A DNA stretch of 37,479 nucleotides, taken from positions 1 to 37,479 of the forward strand of contig JAISMO010000141.1 of the NCBI GenBank assembly GCA_031276675.1, read 5' to 3'. Below, piece by piece: positions 17,537-27,074 of this stretch. Both the position numbers and the translations under genes were made by a program. A model generated the notes under the pieces. The model did not search any database, was not told the origin of the DNA, and saw only the letters and a program-made list of their open reading frames with translations. This stretch comes from Tannerella sp. (GTDB lineage Bacteria > Bacteroidota > Bacteroidia > Bacteroidales > Tannerellaceae). Position 1 is the stretch's first letter. Each line of letters begins with the position of its first letter.

Positions 17537-18565
17537 ATGAAAGGCCGGATGCGGCCGGCGGGAGGCGCCCTGCTCGGGGGATGGGGCGGAGGAGTTGTCC
17601 TGCTGCTGCTATTGACGGTCATCTGCCTTTATTCCTTCACGGTGGGGCGCTATGCCATTTCCGTGACAGACCTGTTACACTATTTATGTACCGGCGAATG
17701 TGCCGACGGAAATCTTCCGATTGTGCTCTTTCAGGTTCGTATGCCGCGCATCCTGGGGGCGATGCTGGCCGGCGGCGCGTTGTCCGTCTCCGGCGCGGCA
17801 TATCAGGGACTGTTTCGTAACCCGATGGTCAGTCCCGACATGCTGGGAGTCAGTTCGGGCGCCGGATTCGGGGCTGCACTGGCCATTCTTTTTTCCATGA
17901 ACATGACGGGCATTCAGGTGATGGCCTTTTCCTGCGGTCTGCTGGCCGTTTGCCTCGCCCTGTTCGCCTGCAGGATGGTGTCCGGTCACGACCGGATGCT
18001 GCGGCTCGTACTTTCCGGCCTGATTACAGGCTCTCTGTTCGGCGCGCTCATTTCGCTGGTGAAATACCTGGCCGACAGCGAGTCGAAACTGCCCGATATT
18101 ACATTCTGGCTGATGGGAAGCCTCTCGGAGGTTTCGATGCGCGAGTTGAAAGCCGTTGCGCCGGCTGTTCTTCTTGCGCTGATTCCCCTGCTGCTCTCGT
18201 CGTGGAAGCTGAACGTCCTTGCCTGCGGTGAGGAAGAAGCCCGCACGCTGGGAGTGAATACGCGACACCTGCAGATGACGGTCATTGGCTGTGCATCGCT
18301 GCTGACGGCTTCCGTCGTTTCCGTGACCGGGCTGATCGGATGGGTCGGACTGATTATTCCTCACCTTGCACGCTTCCTTGTCGGCCCGGACAACCGGTTG
18401 CTCCTGCCGGCCTCGTTCCTGATCGGAGCGCCGTTTCTGTTACTGGTCGACGACCTGTCGCGTTCGCTGTCTTCGCAGGAGATACCTCTCGGCATTCTCA
18501 CCTCGCTGATTGGCGCCCCCGTGTTTTTCGGCCTGTTGCGGGTTTCTTCCAAACAGGCGAGATGA
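17537..18565 (+). CDS. FecCD-family ABC transporter permease (possible molybdate/tungstate importer subunit)
   Basis: This 342-residue inner-membrane permease has about ten hydrophobic helices and the FecCD/BtuC signatures: RMPRILGAMLAGGALSVSGAAYQGLFRNPM, SPDMLGVSSGAGFGAALA, EEEARTLGV (coupling helix) and SVTGLIGWVGLIIPHLARF. ATG at 17537 is chosen because it gives the standard N-terminus and lies 4 bases after the ModE-like gene. The 28 extra track codons overlap that gene. FecCD permeases import siderophores, B12, heme or, in Haemophilus MolBC, molybdate/tungstate; the ModE-like neighbour favours the last. No ATPase or substrate-binding protein follows, so the operon appears incomplete. Confidence 0.9.
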   Translation: MKGRMRPAGGALLGGWGGGVVLLLLLTVICLYSFTVGRYAISVTDLLHYLCTGECADGNLPIVLFQVRMPRILGAMLAGGALSVSGAAYQGLFRNPMVSPDMLGVSSGAGFGAALAILFSMNMTGIQVMAFSCGLLAVCLALFACRMVSGHDRMLRLVLSGLITGSLFGALISLVKYLADSESKLPDITFWLMGSLSEVSMRELKAVAPAVLLALIPLLLSSWKLNVLACGEEEARTLGVNTRHLQMTVIGCASLLTASVVSVTGLIGWVGLIIPHLARFLVGPDNRLLLPASFLIGAPFLLLVDDLSRSLSSQEIPLGILTSLIGAPVFFGLLRVSSKQAR

Positions 18566-18597
18566 ATGTATGGCTATACGGTCAATCATCCGAATAA
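18562..18597 (+). other. Short ATGA-overlapping ORF after the permease (possible truncated ATPase gene start)
   Basis: An ATG overlaps the permease stop in an ATGA arrangement and opens an 11-codon frame (MNVWLYGQSSE) before a TAA. ATGA overlaps usually mark translational coupling to the next operon gene, which for a FecCD permease would be the ATPase. Here the frame ends at once and the 42-bp repeat region follows. This may be chance. Confidence 0.25.
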
Positions 18598-18759
18598 AGA
18601 CACCGCCTGCTTTTTCGCCGGAGACGGCATATCGCCCTTCCGGGGAGCCGGACTGCCCTGAGTGAACGGAAATTTTTCGGAATATGATTCGGGCCAAATC
18701 GGGGAGGAAAACGGAAAAATGGTTCTGCCGACCGGCAGCTCCGTGAAAACGGACGGATT

Positions 18760-18970
18760 CATGCTCCCGTCCATAGACAGAACCGTAAAAAAAGACGATT
18801 TCATGCTTCGTACCAGCGGCAGAAGTATAAAAACGACCATTTTCATGCTTCGTACCTGCGGCAGAACCATAAAAAAAGACGATTTCATGTTTCGTACCAG
18901 CGGCAGAAGCATAAAAACGACCATTTTCATGCTTCGTACCAGCGGCAGAACCATAAAAACACGCGGAAAC
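18760..18970. repeat. 42-bp tandem repeat array 2
   Basis: Units begin with CATG at 18760, 18802, 18844, 18886 and 18928, exactly 42 bases apart. The consensus is CATGCTTCGTACCAGCGGCA followed by GAAGCATAAAAACGACCATTTT; alternate units have GAACCATAAAAAAAGACGATTT, so a two-unit higher-order pattern of 84 bases is visible. Degenerate pieces (GAAGCATAAAAAC, GCATGAAGCGCC) continue to about 19100. The array lies between the convergent ends of the permease and the second RND gene. The ORFs called across it in both directions are 14-residue repeats and are considered artefacts. No other gene is seen in 18598-19121. Confidence 0.92.
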
Positions 18971-19121
18971 ACGATTCTGCCGCAAGTATGAAGCATAAAA
19001 ACAAAAATAAACCCGCTTCCGCCTGTCCGCAGCATGAAGCGCCGGGAGTGAAGCATCAGGCGAAACGGCAGAAAGGCGCCCGGCATAAAAACGGGAGTGC
19101 GACCGTTTGAAACAAAAAAGT

Positions 19122-22100
19122 TCATTTCCGTTTGCGTCGCAGCGTGAACACGGGCAGATACAGATAGATGCCGGCGATGGACATCATCAGTCCGCCGATG
19201 GCGCCGGCGGCCAGCGGAAACCAGAAGGCTTCCCTGGTCTCGCCCGACAGGAAGGGGATGAAACCCAGTACGGTGGAGATGACCGTCAGGAAGATCGGCG
19301 TCACCTTCGCGTTCCAGGCCTTCAGATAGGCACGGAGCGGCGGCATCAGCGGTTTGCGGCGGCGGATGCGGTTGTATTCGTCCAGGATGTAGATGCCGGC
19401 GTTCACCGTGATGCCGCACAGCAGGACGAAGGAGGCAAAACCGCCCTGGTCGAAGTTCAGCCTGAACAGGTAGAACGTCAGGAACACGCCGATGTATGAA
19501 ACCGGTATCACGCCGATCACCGCCAGCGGCTGTTTCAGCGAATTGAAGAGGATGCCCGTCGTGAAAAAGATGATTACGACAATCAGCAGCAGCAGCGCAT
19601 ACGGTTTGCGTTCGTTCTCACCCCAGCGCCACAGGTTGTTTTCTGCCTTCGCGCTGTATCCCGTCGGCAGTCCGGCATTAAACTCCGTCAGGACGCGCTC
19701 CCGGATTTTCATGCCCTGGCGGGAGGCGCCGATGTATTCGTATTGCAGGCACAGGCGGTATTGCTGGTTGATTTTGGCTACCTGCTGCGGCGTCTGTCCC
19801 ATTTCGACCGTGGCCAGTCCGTCGAGTTTGAAGGACGTTGTGCGGACGGCCTGCGGGACGTGCCGCATGTTCCACAGATCATACTCCTTCGACTGCCGCG
19901 ACGCCAGTTTCAGCTGCTCCGTTCCGCTGCCTGCCGCCAGATATCCTGCCGGAATATTTCTCCCGAAGACGGGCGAGATTGCGGCAAACAGTTCGACGGG
20001 ACGCACGCCCGCCTGCGCCATGCGCTCCCGGTCGAGCTGGAAATAAAATTCCCGGTAATCGTCCTTCCACCACGAAAATTCCGAACCGATCAGCACCTCC
20101 CTGATGCGCGGGTAGACGAGGAGCGCATCGCGCAACTGCTGTGCCTGTTCATACAGTTCGTCATAGTTGTATCCGAACATCTCGATCCGGTAACTGCCGG
20201 CGTGCTCGCGCACGTCGTTGCTGAAGCCCTGATCCTGCAGGCCCCATACGCCCCAGCTGCCGCCGCCCAGTTCCAGCGCTTTGCTGATGACGCGGCTTTT
20301 GAGCGTGTAGGGGAAACCCGTATGTTCGCTCTGCCGGGTAAAAAAGAGGTCGATGCGCGCTTGCCGGGCGTTGTAGATGCTTGTCTGAAACTGCCGGATT
20401 TCCGGATACGTGCTCAGGTAAGCCTCCATGCGGCCGATGAGATGATTCATCTGATTCAGCGTGGAACCGTTCGGCAGGCTGGCCGTGACCGTCAGCACCG
20501 TCTCCTCGCGGTCGGTAAAATAGCTGCCTTCATACACCTTCTGCACAAACAGCCGCAGCGTGCCGCCCAGCGCTTTTTCAACAGCCGGCTTGAGTTTCTC
20601 CCTGTACGTCTCGCCGGCCATCCAGTCATTATACGTCCTTATCAGCAGCGAATCCGCAGGCGAATACGTTCTGCCGCTTTTCATCTCTATTTTGTCGGGC
20701 GCCAGGAACACCGGCAGCCCGAAGGCCAGGACGAGCAGGATACATGCCGTTGTGCGCCACCGGCACATCAGCTCGATTTGCCGTGCATAGAAGCGTGAAA
20801 TCCATACCGGCAGCCGCCGTACAAAGCGCCGCAGGGCGACCCGCCGTTTCGGGAAGCGGTGCGGCGAAGTCCCGGTTGACCGGCGGAAGACGCGCATCTT
20901 CTCCACCAGCGCCGGCACCAGAAACAGGGCGGTCAGCAGCGAAACAGCCAGGTTGATGATCACCACCGCCGCAAAGTCCTGCAGGCTGAGACGGATCTGC
21001 CCGTCCAGGAAGAAGATGACGGCCAGCGCGCCGACGGTCGTCAGCGTGGCCGCCAGGACAGGCAGGAAGGCGTTGCGGTTGTGATGCAGGCGGATGTGTC
21101 CGGCCATGACGATGGTGTTGTCGATGATCAGACTGAGCGAGACGGTGATTCCGGCCAGCGAGTAGAGCTGCATCTCCAGCCCCGACAAGTAATAGAAAAT
21201 CACGGCGACACAGAGATTGACGGTCAGGCTGACGGCAATCAGGAACAGGTAGCGCGGGTTCCGCGTCAGCAGCAGGACAAAGAGCAGCAGCACCAGCAGC
21301 GTCAGCGCCGTACGGAAATAGATTTTGTCCAGTTCCGCCCGGATATATTCCGTCGCGTCATAGCTTGTATGCATCTCATACCCGGCGGGCAGCCGGAGGC
21401 GAAGGGCGTCCATTTCCGCCTTCACCTTCGCGGCCAGCTGCAACTGGTTGGCCGATTCGTCCGCAAGGAAGGAAAGATAGATGGAATTGAGGCCGTTGAT
21501 GCGGTAGTAGCTGTGCGGCGCTTCCTCCTGCCGGCTGACGGTGAGCAGCTGATTCAGGCAGACCGGATGTCCTCCGGGGGTGGCGAGGGTAATCCGCGAG
21601 GGATCGAAGCCCCTGTCGCCGCCGGTTTCGGGAGCGAGCACCAGGCGTATCCGGCGGTCATCTTCCGTACGGACGATGCCGAGAAACTCGCGGGAATGGT
21701 GACGCGCGATGGCCTCGCGGATGTCGTCCACCGTAATCTCCAGCGTGGCCAGCTGCCGGCTGTCGTATTCGAGATGCCATTCCAGCGGCGTGGCGCCGGT
21801 GACGTCGAGGCGGTAGAGGCCGTCGATATGCGCCAGCCGCGGTTTGATATGGTCTTCGGCATAGCGCTGGATGAAAATGGGCGTGGCAGCCGCGTTGAGC
21901 GTATAAACAAGGAAGGGCCGCGCCCGGGTGTCGTCCGGCCGACTCATCTCCACCACCGGATAGCTCAGTCCGGCCGGCATCTCCGGCCATGCCTGCCGCA
22001 CGACAGCCGACGCCTCAAAGCGTGCGGCGTCCACGTCCGCATGTCGGTCCAGTTCCAGCGTAATGCGTCCCCCTCCATTGTCCGAATTCGAGTGCATTTC

Positions 22101-22316
22101 CCGTATGCCGCCGATACGGGCCAGCATGGCCTCCAGGCGAGAGGTCACCTGCATCTCGACCACCCGCGACGAATGACCGGGCATCGAGAAACTCACCGAC
22201 AGCCGGGGCAGCGTGTACGAGGGCGACAGTTTGACCGGCAGTTGCGGTATCAGCGCCACGCCTGCCAGCGACAGGCAGAGGAAAATCACGATGGCCGTAA
22301 AGGAAGAATACCTCAT
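19122..22316 (-). CDS. RND-family efflux permease (second pump of the operon)
   Basis: This 1064-residue inner-membrane RND transporter shows the standard duplicated layout: one N-terminal helix (AIVIFLCLSLAGVALIP), a large porter loop, a six-helix block (TALTLLVLLLFVLLLTRNPRYLFL onward), and then the same again. In the proton-relay helix the usual Asp-Asp pair reads IIDNTIVMAG, i.e. Asp-Asn, and the helix-10 region (GITVNAGIYILDE) has no relay lysine. It is last in the adaptor-RND-TolC-RND operon, 57 bases after the TolC gene. It is more divergent at its start (MRYSSF rather than MIKFLLNRP) than the first pump. Substrate unknown. Confidence 0.9.
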   Translation of the reverse strand: MRYSSFTAIVIFLCLSLAGVALIPQLPVKLSPSYTLPRLSVSFSMPGHSSRVVEMQVTSRLEAMLARIGGIREMHSNSDNGGGRITLELDRHADVDAARFEASAVVRQAWPEMPAGLSYPVVEMSRPDDTRARPFLVYTLNAAATPIFIQRYAEDHIKPRLAHIDGLYRLDVTGATPLEWHLEYDSRQLATLEITVDDIREAIARHHSREFLGIVRTEDDRRIRLVLAPETGGDRGFDPSRITLATPGGHPVCLNQLLTVSRQEEAPHSYYRINGLNSIYLSFLADESANQLQLAAKVKAEMDALRLRLPAGYEMHTSYDATEYIRAELDKIYFRTALTLLVLLLFVLLLTRNPRYLFLIAVSLTVNLCVAVIFYYLSGLEMQLYSLAGITVSLSLIIDNTIVMAGHIRLHHNRNAFLPVLAATLTTVGALAVIFFLDGQIRLSLQDFAAVVIINLAVSLLTALFLVPALVEKMRVFRRSTGTSPHRFPKRRVALRRFVRRLPVWISRFYARQIELMCRWRTTACILLVLAFGLPVFLAPDKIEMKSGRTYSPADSLLIRTYNDWMAGETYREKLKPAVEKALGGTLRLFVQKVYEGSYFTDREETVLTVTASLPNGSTLNQMNHLIGRMEAYLSTYPEIRQFQTSIYNARQARIDLFFTRQSEHTGFPYTLKSRVISKALELGGGSWGVWGLQDQGFSNDVREHAGSYRIEMFGYNYDELYEQAQQLRDALLVYPRIREVLIGSEFSWWKDDYREFYFQLDRERMAQAGVRPVELFAAISPVFGRNIPAGYLAAGSGTEQLKLASRQSKEYDLWNMRHVPQAVRTTSFKLDGLATVEMGQTPQQVAKINQQYRLCLQYEYIGASRQGMKIRERVLTEFNAGLPTGYSAKAENNLWRWGENERKPYALLLLIVVIIFFTTGILFNSLKQPLAVIGVIPVSYIGVFLTFYLFRLNFDQGGFASFVLLCGITVNAGIYILDEYNRIRRRKPLMPPLRAYLKAWNAKVTPIFLTVISTVLGFIPFLSGETREAFWFPLAAGAIGGLMMSIAGIYLYLPVFTLRRKRK

Positions 22317-22373
22317 GTTTGAATCATTGACTGACTATACCGGTTTGGATATGGGAAAACGCCGCTTTTCTCC

Positions 22374-23897
22374 CTATTCGATTATGGATTTGTCCCGTCG
22401 CAGTATAAACGTTTGTCCGGCAAGATCGAACTGCGTGGAGAGAGGACGTCTCAGGGCAAAGTCGTAGAGGGTCAGTCGGCGGATTTTGAAATAACTGATC
22501 CAGTAATTCCTGAGTGCGGCGACGTAATTTCGCTGCGCTTCCTGCCGGCGTTGCAGCGAGAGTGTCAGGCTGCTGATGTCGGCCTTGCCGATCATGAAAC
22601 GCTGCACAGTTTCGGTATGGGCCGTGCGTGCAAGCGCGAGCGCTTCTTCGGCGCTGGCGATGAGGTTCTGCTGCACGTTGAAGTCGCCCACGGTCATGAT
22701 CACATCTTCCTCGATGCTGATTTCCGTCTGCCGGGCGGAGATTTGCGTCACGTTCAGTTCGTTTCTGGCAATGTTGTGCCGTCCTTTCCTGACGCCCCAG
22801 TCCACCAGCGGAACCGAGACCGAGACGGACAGCATGTCCTGCTGCAGCGGGTTGCGGTAGGCGTCGCGCAGCGTGGCAGCCGCCTGATTGAATCCGACGC
22901 TGGCGCTGATCGTCGCGTCGAAACGCGCCTCCTTGCCGGTCCGGTCAACCCGCTGTTCGGCTTCGAGCGTCTGCTGGCGCAGGGCAAGGAATTGCGGATT
23001 GTTTTCGCGGGCATGTCGCAAGGCTTCGTCTACGGAAACGGCCAGTTCGCCGGGCCGGTCGGGCAGGAGAAGGCGTATCTGCGTATGACGGTCGAAATGC
23101 AGGCAGGAAGCCAGGCTGAACATGGCGCGTCTGAGGGCGATTTCCGCATTTTGCAGGGTATTGCGGGCGTTCACAGCGTCGAGTTTGAGCGTCATCAGGT
23201 CGGCCCGGGTGATGGAAGCGATGCGGTAACGCTGTTCGCCAGTGCGGTAGAGCGTATCGGTAGAGGACACGTTGTCGCGCGCCATGTCATATTCGGTCTG
23301 CGCCATGGCCAGGTCAAAGAAAAAGCCCGTTACCGTTTCGCTGACGTTCTCCAGGTTGCCGATCAGTTCCTTTTTGGCCTTTTCGTATTTGAGCGGCTCG
23401 ATTTTCCGTTCCCACCTGAAGGGGTTATAACCCAGGAGGCTTTGCGAGTATCCGATGCGGACGGGAATGCTGGTGAACTGCGTATAGGCCGTGGCGCCAA
23501 AGTTGCGCATGTATCCCATGTCGGACTGAAGGAAAAACGTTCCGCCGAACAGGTCGAAATTCTGCGTCACCTCCAGTCCGCCGGAAGCGTAGAAAGACTG
23601 CTGGCGGCGGTAGACGTCGATGTCTTCCGCCGAATCGTAGCGGCGGGTGATGTCCCGGTAATACTGTGCGGGTGTAAGGCGCAGGGTCAGGCCGGGCAGG
23701 CGCGAGGCGCGATAGGTGCGGTACTGCCAGTAACCCGCAAGATAGAGATTTTTGGCGCGAAAGGCTTCGAGCGAACTGTCTGCCGCAATCTCGATGGCGT
23801 GTTCCAGCGTCAGCGTCAGTGCCCGAGTCTGTGCTCCGCCATGCATCTGAACGGCTGCAAGCAAAATGGCAGCCGGTATAAACCGTTCTTTTTTCAT
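22374..23897 (-). CDS. TolC-family outer-membrane channel
   Basis: This 507-residue outer-membrane efflux protein has a signal peptide (AAILLAAVQMHGGAQT) and then two related halves rich in amphipathic coiled helices, such as LTLEHAIEIAADSSLEAFRAKN and VDEALRHARENNPQFLALRQQ, the repeated TolC signature. Beta segments that would line the outer-membrane barrel follow each half. It lies between two RND genes, 33 bases after the first, and should dock with the lipoprotein adaptor to form a tripartite pump. Confidence 0.93.
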   Translation of the reverse strand: MKKERFIPAAILLAAVQMHGGAQTRALTLTLEHAIEIAADSSLEAFRAKNLYLAGYWQYRTYRASRLPGLTLRLTPAQYYRDITRRYDSAEDIDVYRRQQSFYASGGLEVTQNFDLFGGTFFLQSDMGYMRNFGATAYTQFTSIPVRIGYSQSLLGYNPFRWERKIEPLKYEKAKKELIGNLENVSETVTGFFFDLAMAQTEYDMARDNVSSTDTLYRTGEQRYRIASITRADLMTLKLDAVNARNTLQNAEIALRRAMFSLASCLHFDRHTQIRLLLPDRPGELAVSVDEALRHARENNPQFLALRQQTLEAEQRVDRTGKEARFDATISASVGFNQAAATLRDAYRNPLQQDMLSVSVSVPLVDWGVRKGRHNIARNELNVTQISARQTEISIEEDVIMTVGDFNVQQNLIASAEEALALARTAHTETVQRFMIGKADISSLTLSLQRRQEAQRNYVAALRNYWISYFKIRRLTLYDFALRRPLSTQFDLAGQTFILRRDKSIIE

Positions 23898-23930
23898 TGA
23901 ATAACCGAATCATTGAATCATCACTAATCA

Positions 23931-26900
23931 TTAACCACTGACCGGAATATCCCGTTCAGTCGAATTTCGTTCTTTTTTCCTGTACATAAGCCAGTAGACC
24001 GGCGGAATGATAAAGAGGCTGACAGGGGTGCCGACGGTCATGGCGGCAATCATCGCGACGGAAAGCGGCTTTTGCAGTTCGCTGCCCATGTCGGAGGAGA
24101 ACAGCAGCGGCACCATGGCAAAGACGGTCGTCAGCGAAGTCATGATGATGGGGCGCAGGCGGCGGCGGCCGGCTTCGTGAATCGCCTCCATCAGCGGTAT
24201 GCCCTCCCTGCGCAGTTCGTTGATGGCATCTATTTTCAGGATGGAATCGTTGATGATGATCCCGCAGGTGACCACAATGCCGATGGCCGACATCAGGTTG
24301 AGCGAATGGCCGCACAGCCACAGCACGCACAGCGCGGCCGCCGTGTCGACAGGTATTTCGAGCAGCACGATCAGCGGCTGCAGGAAACTCTCGAATTGTG
24401 CCGCCAGAATGAAATACATCAACCCGATGGAGACAAAAAGAATCACCACCAGTTCGTTCAGCATCCGGCGGCTGGAGAAGAAACCGCCTGTGAAATCCAC
24501 GTCCCACACCTCGCGTCCGGCTTCGCGGAGCATCGTTTCGCGCACACACTGCCGCACGTCCGCCATCAGCTGCGGCACGTCCTCCACGTCATGGAAGCGG
24601 AAGGGAATATACTCGCCGTTCTTCCCGGCCGTCAGGGTTTTCAGGTCTTCGCCCGGCGTTATTCGCACCAGCGCCTGCAGGGGGACGGTCTCCGTCCGTC
24701 CGTTTTCGTCGGGCAGCGTATGCACCAGCGTGTGGCGCATCATCTCTTCGACCGACTGTTCGTCGCCCGCCAGCACAATGGGCAGATACTGCTGATAGGA
24801 GCGCAGGACGGCCACTTCATTGTCGCGGAAAAGCGTCTTGAGCGTACGGTAGACCTCGTCCCAGTCCACGCGGTAGAGCAGGAGTTTCTGCCGGTCGACG
24901 GAGATGTTCAGCTGGCTGTCGAACGCAATGCCGCCGGACAGCCGTCCGGTACGGCTGCGCAGGGCGTCTTCCAGCACATGGAGGTGAGCGGGAAGGGGTA
25001 TTTCAGCCCTGTTGCGGGCATGGAGTTCGGCGACGATGTCGGCCTCGCCGGTCGCAAAGATTTTCTCGAAGACCGTTTCCGGCGGGGCAAACGAGAAGAC
25101 GGCTGCCGGATAGTGTTCACGCAGCCACGCGGTGATGTGGCGCTGCAGGACGGGGATACCGGCCGGCTGCACCGTGCGGAAATAGAGTTCGGATTCCGAC
25201 ACGGACAGCTCGCGGTCACGGTTCAGCAGAAACTGCTGCTGTCCGACGCCGGCCGTGTATTCGACGGCGCCGGCTGCAACGGCGCGAAACAGACTGTCGA
25301 TCCGTGCACGATTCTCATGGACGTGGATATTTTCGTTCCATTCAATGAAAGCGGACAGTTCGTTACGGCTGATATCGGGCATCCGGCTCTTGGGAATCCC
25401 GTAAAACAGCCATATGCAAAGCGGCAAAGTCAGCGCAACGGCCGAAAGGCAGAGGCGTCTGTGGCGGAACACGAAGTCGATGCCGCGGTCGTAGAAACGG
25501 TCCAGCGTGTGCGCCTTCACCGGGTTGCGAAACCGGAAGCGGCGGCGTTTGCGCGTCGGCAAACCGTAGACCAGTTTGTAAAGCACCGGCAGAAGCATAA
25601 TCCCGGTGAACCAGGAAACCAGCAGCCCGACGGTGACGGCAAAGGCCTGGTCAAAGAAAATCGCGCCCGCGATGCCGCTCATGAATACCAGCGGGACAAA
25701 AACGGCGATGGTGGTCAGCGTGGAACTGAGCATGGGCGTGATGACTTCCGTCGTTCCCCTGTCGCAGGCTTCGTCGAGCGTCAGCCCCGCCGCACGGTAC
25801 TGAGCTATGTTTTCGGTGACGATGATGGAACTGTCAATCATCATCCCCAGCGCCAGAATCAGTCCCGAAAGGGAAATAATATTCAGCGAAACATGGAAAA
25901 GGTAAAAGAACAGCAGGCTGATCACGAGACTGGCCGTCATGCTCAGGCCGATAACGGCGGGACTCCGGACGTCTCCGAGAAAAAGAATGGCGACAAGGCA
26001 GATAAAGAGAAAACCGAGTGCGAGGTTCTGTTTCAGGCTGGAGACGGTATAGTCGAGCAGTTCCGTCTGGTTGCGCGAGACGGAAAAGACGACGTCGGGA
26101 TAGACGGCGGTGAAATAATCCATTACCCCCTGCAGGGCTTTTTTCAGGCTGCTCATGTTTTCGTCGGACTGTTTGATGACGGCCAGCATGACGGCACGTT
26201 CGTTGCCGGCCAGCGAGAAGCCCGTTTCCCGAACCGGCGCAACGGATACTTTGGCCAGTTCCCCGAGCCGGAAAAGGCGTTCCCCGTCCGCCTTGCGGAG
26301 GTAGATGTTTTCGACGTCGGCAGGCGTGCGCAGCAGGGCCGAGAACCGGATGCCGTATTCATAATAGCCGTCACGCACGGTCATGCTGCCGACATCCATG
26401 TTGCTGGCGGCAAGCGCCTCCTCCAGGTCGCCAAGCGAAAAGCCGGCCAGTTCGAGCTGTCGCATGTCAGGCTCAATCCGGAGTTGCCGGTTGACCATGC
26501 CGGTGATGTCAACCATGGCCACTTCGGGCAGTTGTTCGATGTGTCGTTGGATGACGCTTCCGGCAAACTCGCAGAGTTCCGGGAAACGCGCGTCGCTCTC
26601 CACCTTCCGCTCCCGAAGGCCGTCGCCCGAAGGTTGCGGCCGTAAGGTCAGGTTAAGGTAGAAGACGGGAATGTCGGTGACGTTGGCCTTCACGACGCGC
26701 GGTCGTTCCGCGTCGCGGGGGAGGCTGTTCATCGCCGCGTCGATTTTTTCGTTAACCTCGATGAAGGTGAGGCCGGTATGGGTTCCGAAGTCGAACTGCA
26801 GGCGGATCAGCGCAGCACCGTCGCGCGTCTCGGTATGTATTTCGCGCAGGTGACTGACCTGTACCAACTGCTGCCGCAAGGGTTTGACGACCGTGTTTTC

Positions 26901-27071
26901 GAGTTCGCGCGCCGACGTGTTCCGGCCCGTTACCTGTACGGTAATTTCCGGAATGGCAATATCTGGCAGCAGCGACACCGGCAGCGTGAAATACGTTGCC
27001 CATCCGATGATGAAACAGGCCGTAAAGGCCATCAGTACGGCAACCGGACGATTCAGGAGGAATTTAATCAT
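23931..27071 (-). CDS. RND-family efflux permease (first pump of the operon)
   Basis: This 1046-residue RND transporter has a canonical start (MIKFLLNRPVAVLMAF). Conserved porter segments follow (LPVSLLPDIAIPEITVQV, ELENTVVKPL), and then two six-helix bundles. The helix-4 motif is LGMMIDSSIIVTENI, with one relay aspartate, as in many Bacteroidota pumps. The helix-10 motif is TCGIIINDSILKIDAI. The adaptor gene ends 3 bases upstream, indicating tight coupling. Together with the adaptor and TolC-like channel it forms a complete tripartite system. The substrate cannot be read from the sequence. Confidence 0.94.
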   Translation of the reverse strand: MIKFLLNRPVAVLMAFTACFIIGWATYFTLPVSLLPDIAIPEITVQVTGRNTSARELENTVVKPLRQQLVQVSHLREIHTETRDGAALIRLQFDFGTHTGLTFIEVNEKIDAAMNSLPRDAERPRVVKANVTDIPVFYLNLTLRPQPSGDGLRERKVESDARFPELCEFAGSVIQRHIEQLPEVAMVDITGMVNRQLRIEPDMRQLELAGFSLGDLEEALAASNMDVGSMTVRDGYYEYGIRFSALLRTPADVENIYLRKADGERLFRLGELAKVSVAPVRETGFSLAGNERAVMLAVIKQSDENMSSLKKALQGVMDYFTAVYPDVVFSVSRNQTELLDYTVSSLKQNLALGFLFICLVAILFLGDVRSPAVIGLSMTASLVISLLFFYLFHVSLNIISLSGLILALGMMIDSSIIVTENIAQYRAAGLTLDEACDRGTTEVITPMLSSTLTTIAVFVPLVFMSGIAGAIFFDQAFAVTVGLLVSWFTGIMLLPVLYKLVYGLPTRKRRRFRFRNPVKAHTLDRFYDRGIDFVFRHRRLCLSAVALTLPLCIWLFYGIPKSRMPDISRNELSAFIEWNENIHVHENRARIDSLFRAVAAGAVEYTAGVGQQQFLLNRDRELSVSESELYFRTVQPAGIPVLQRHITAWLREHYPAAVFSFAPPETVFEKIFATGEADIVAELHARNRAEIPLPAHLHVLEDALRSRTGRLSGGIAFDSQLNISVDRQKLLLYRVDWDEVYRTLKTLFRDNEVAVLRSYQQYLPIVLAGDEQSVEEMMRHTLVHTLPDENGRTETVPLQALVRITPGEDLKTLTAGKNGEYIPFRFHDVEDVPQLMADVRQCVRETMLREAGREVWDVDFTGGFFSSRRMLNELVVILFVSIGLMYFILAAQFESFLQPLIVLLEIPVDTAAALCVLWLCGHSLNLMSAIGIVVTCGIIINDSILKIDAINELRREGIPLMEAIHEAGRRRLRPIIMTSLTTVFAMVPLLFSSDMGSELQKPLSVAMIAAMTVGTPVSLFIIPPVYWLMYRKKERNSTERDIPVSG

Positions 27072-27074
27072 GGT

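Noticed and set aside
18662-18991. 109-residue ORF with 14-residue repeats (FMLRTSGRSIKTT)
   Set aside because: The 42-bp DNA repeat keeps every frame open on both strands. There is no convincing start context, and the opposite strand has equally long repeat ORFs.
24072-26645. 857-codon plus-strand ORF opposite the first RND gene
   Set aside because: It is a shadow frame of the RND pump; its composition (Gln/His/Arg-rich) is typical of antisense translation.
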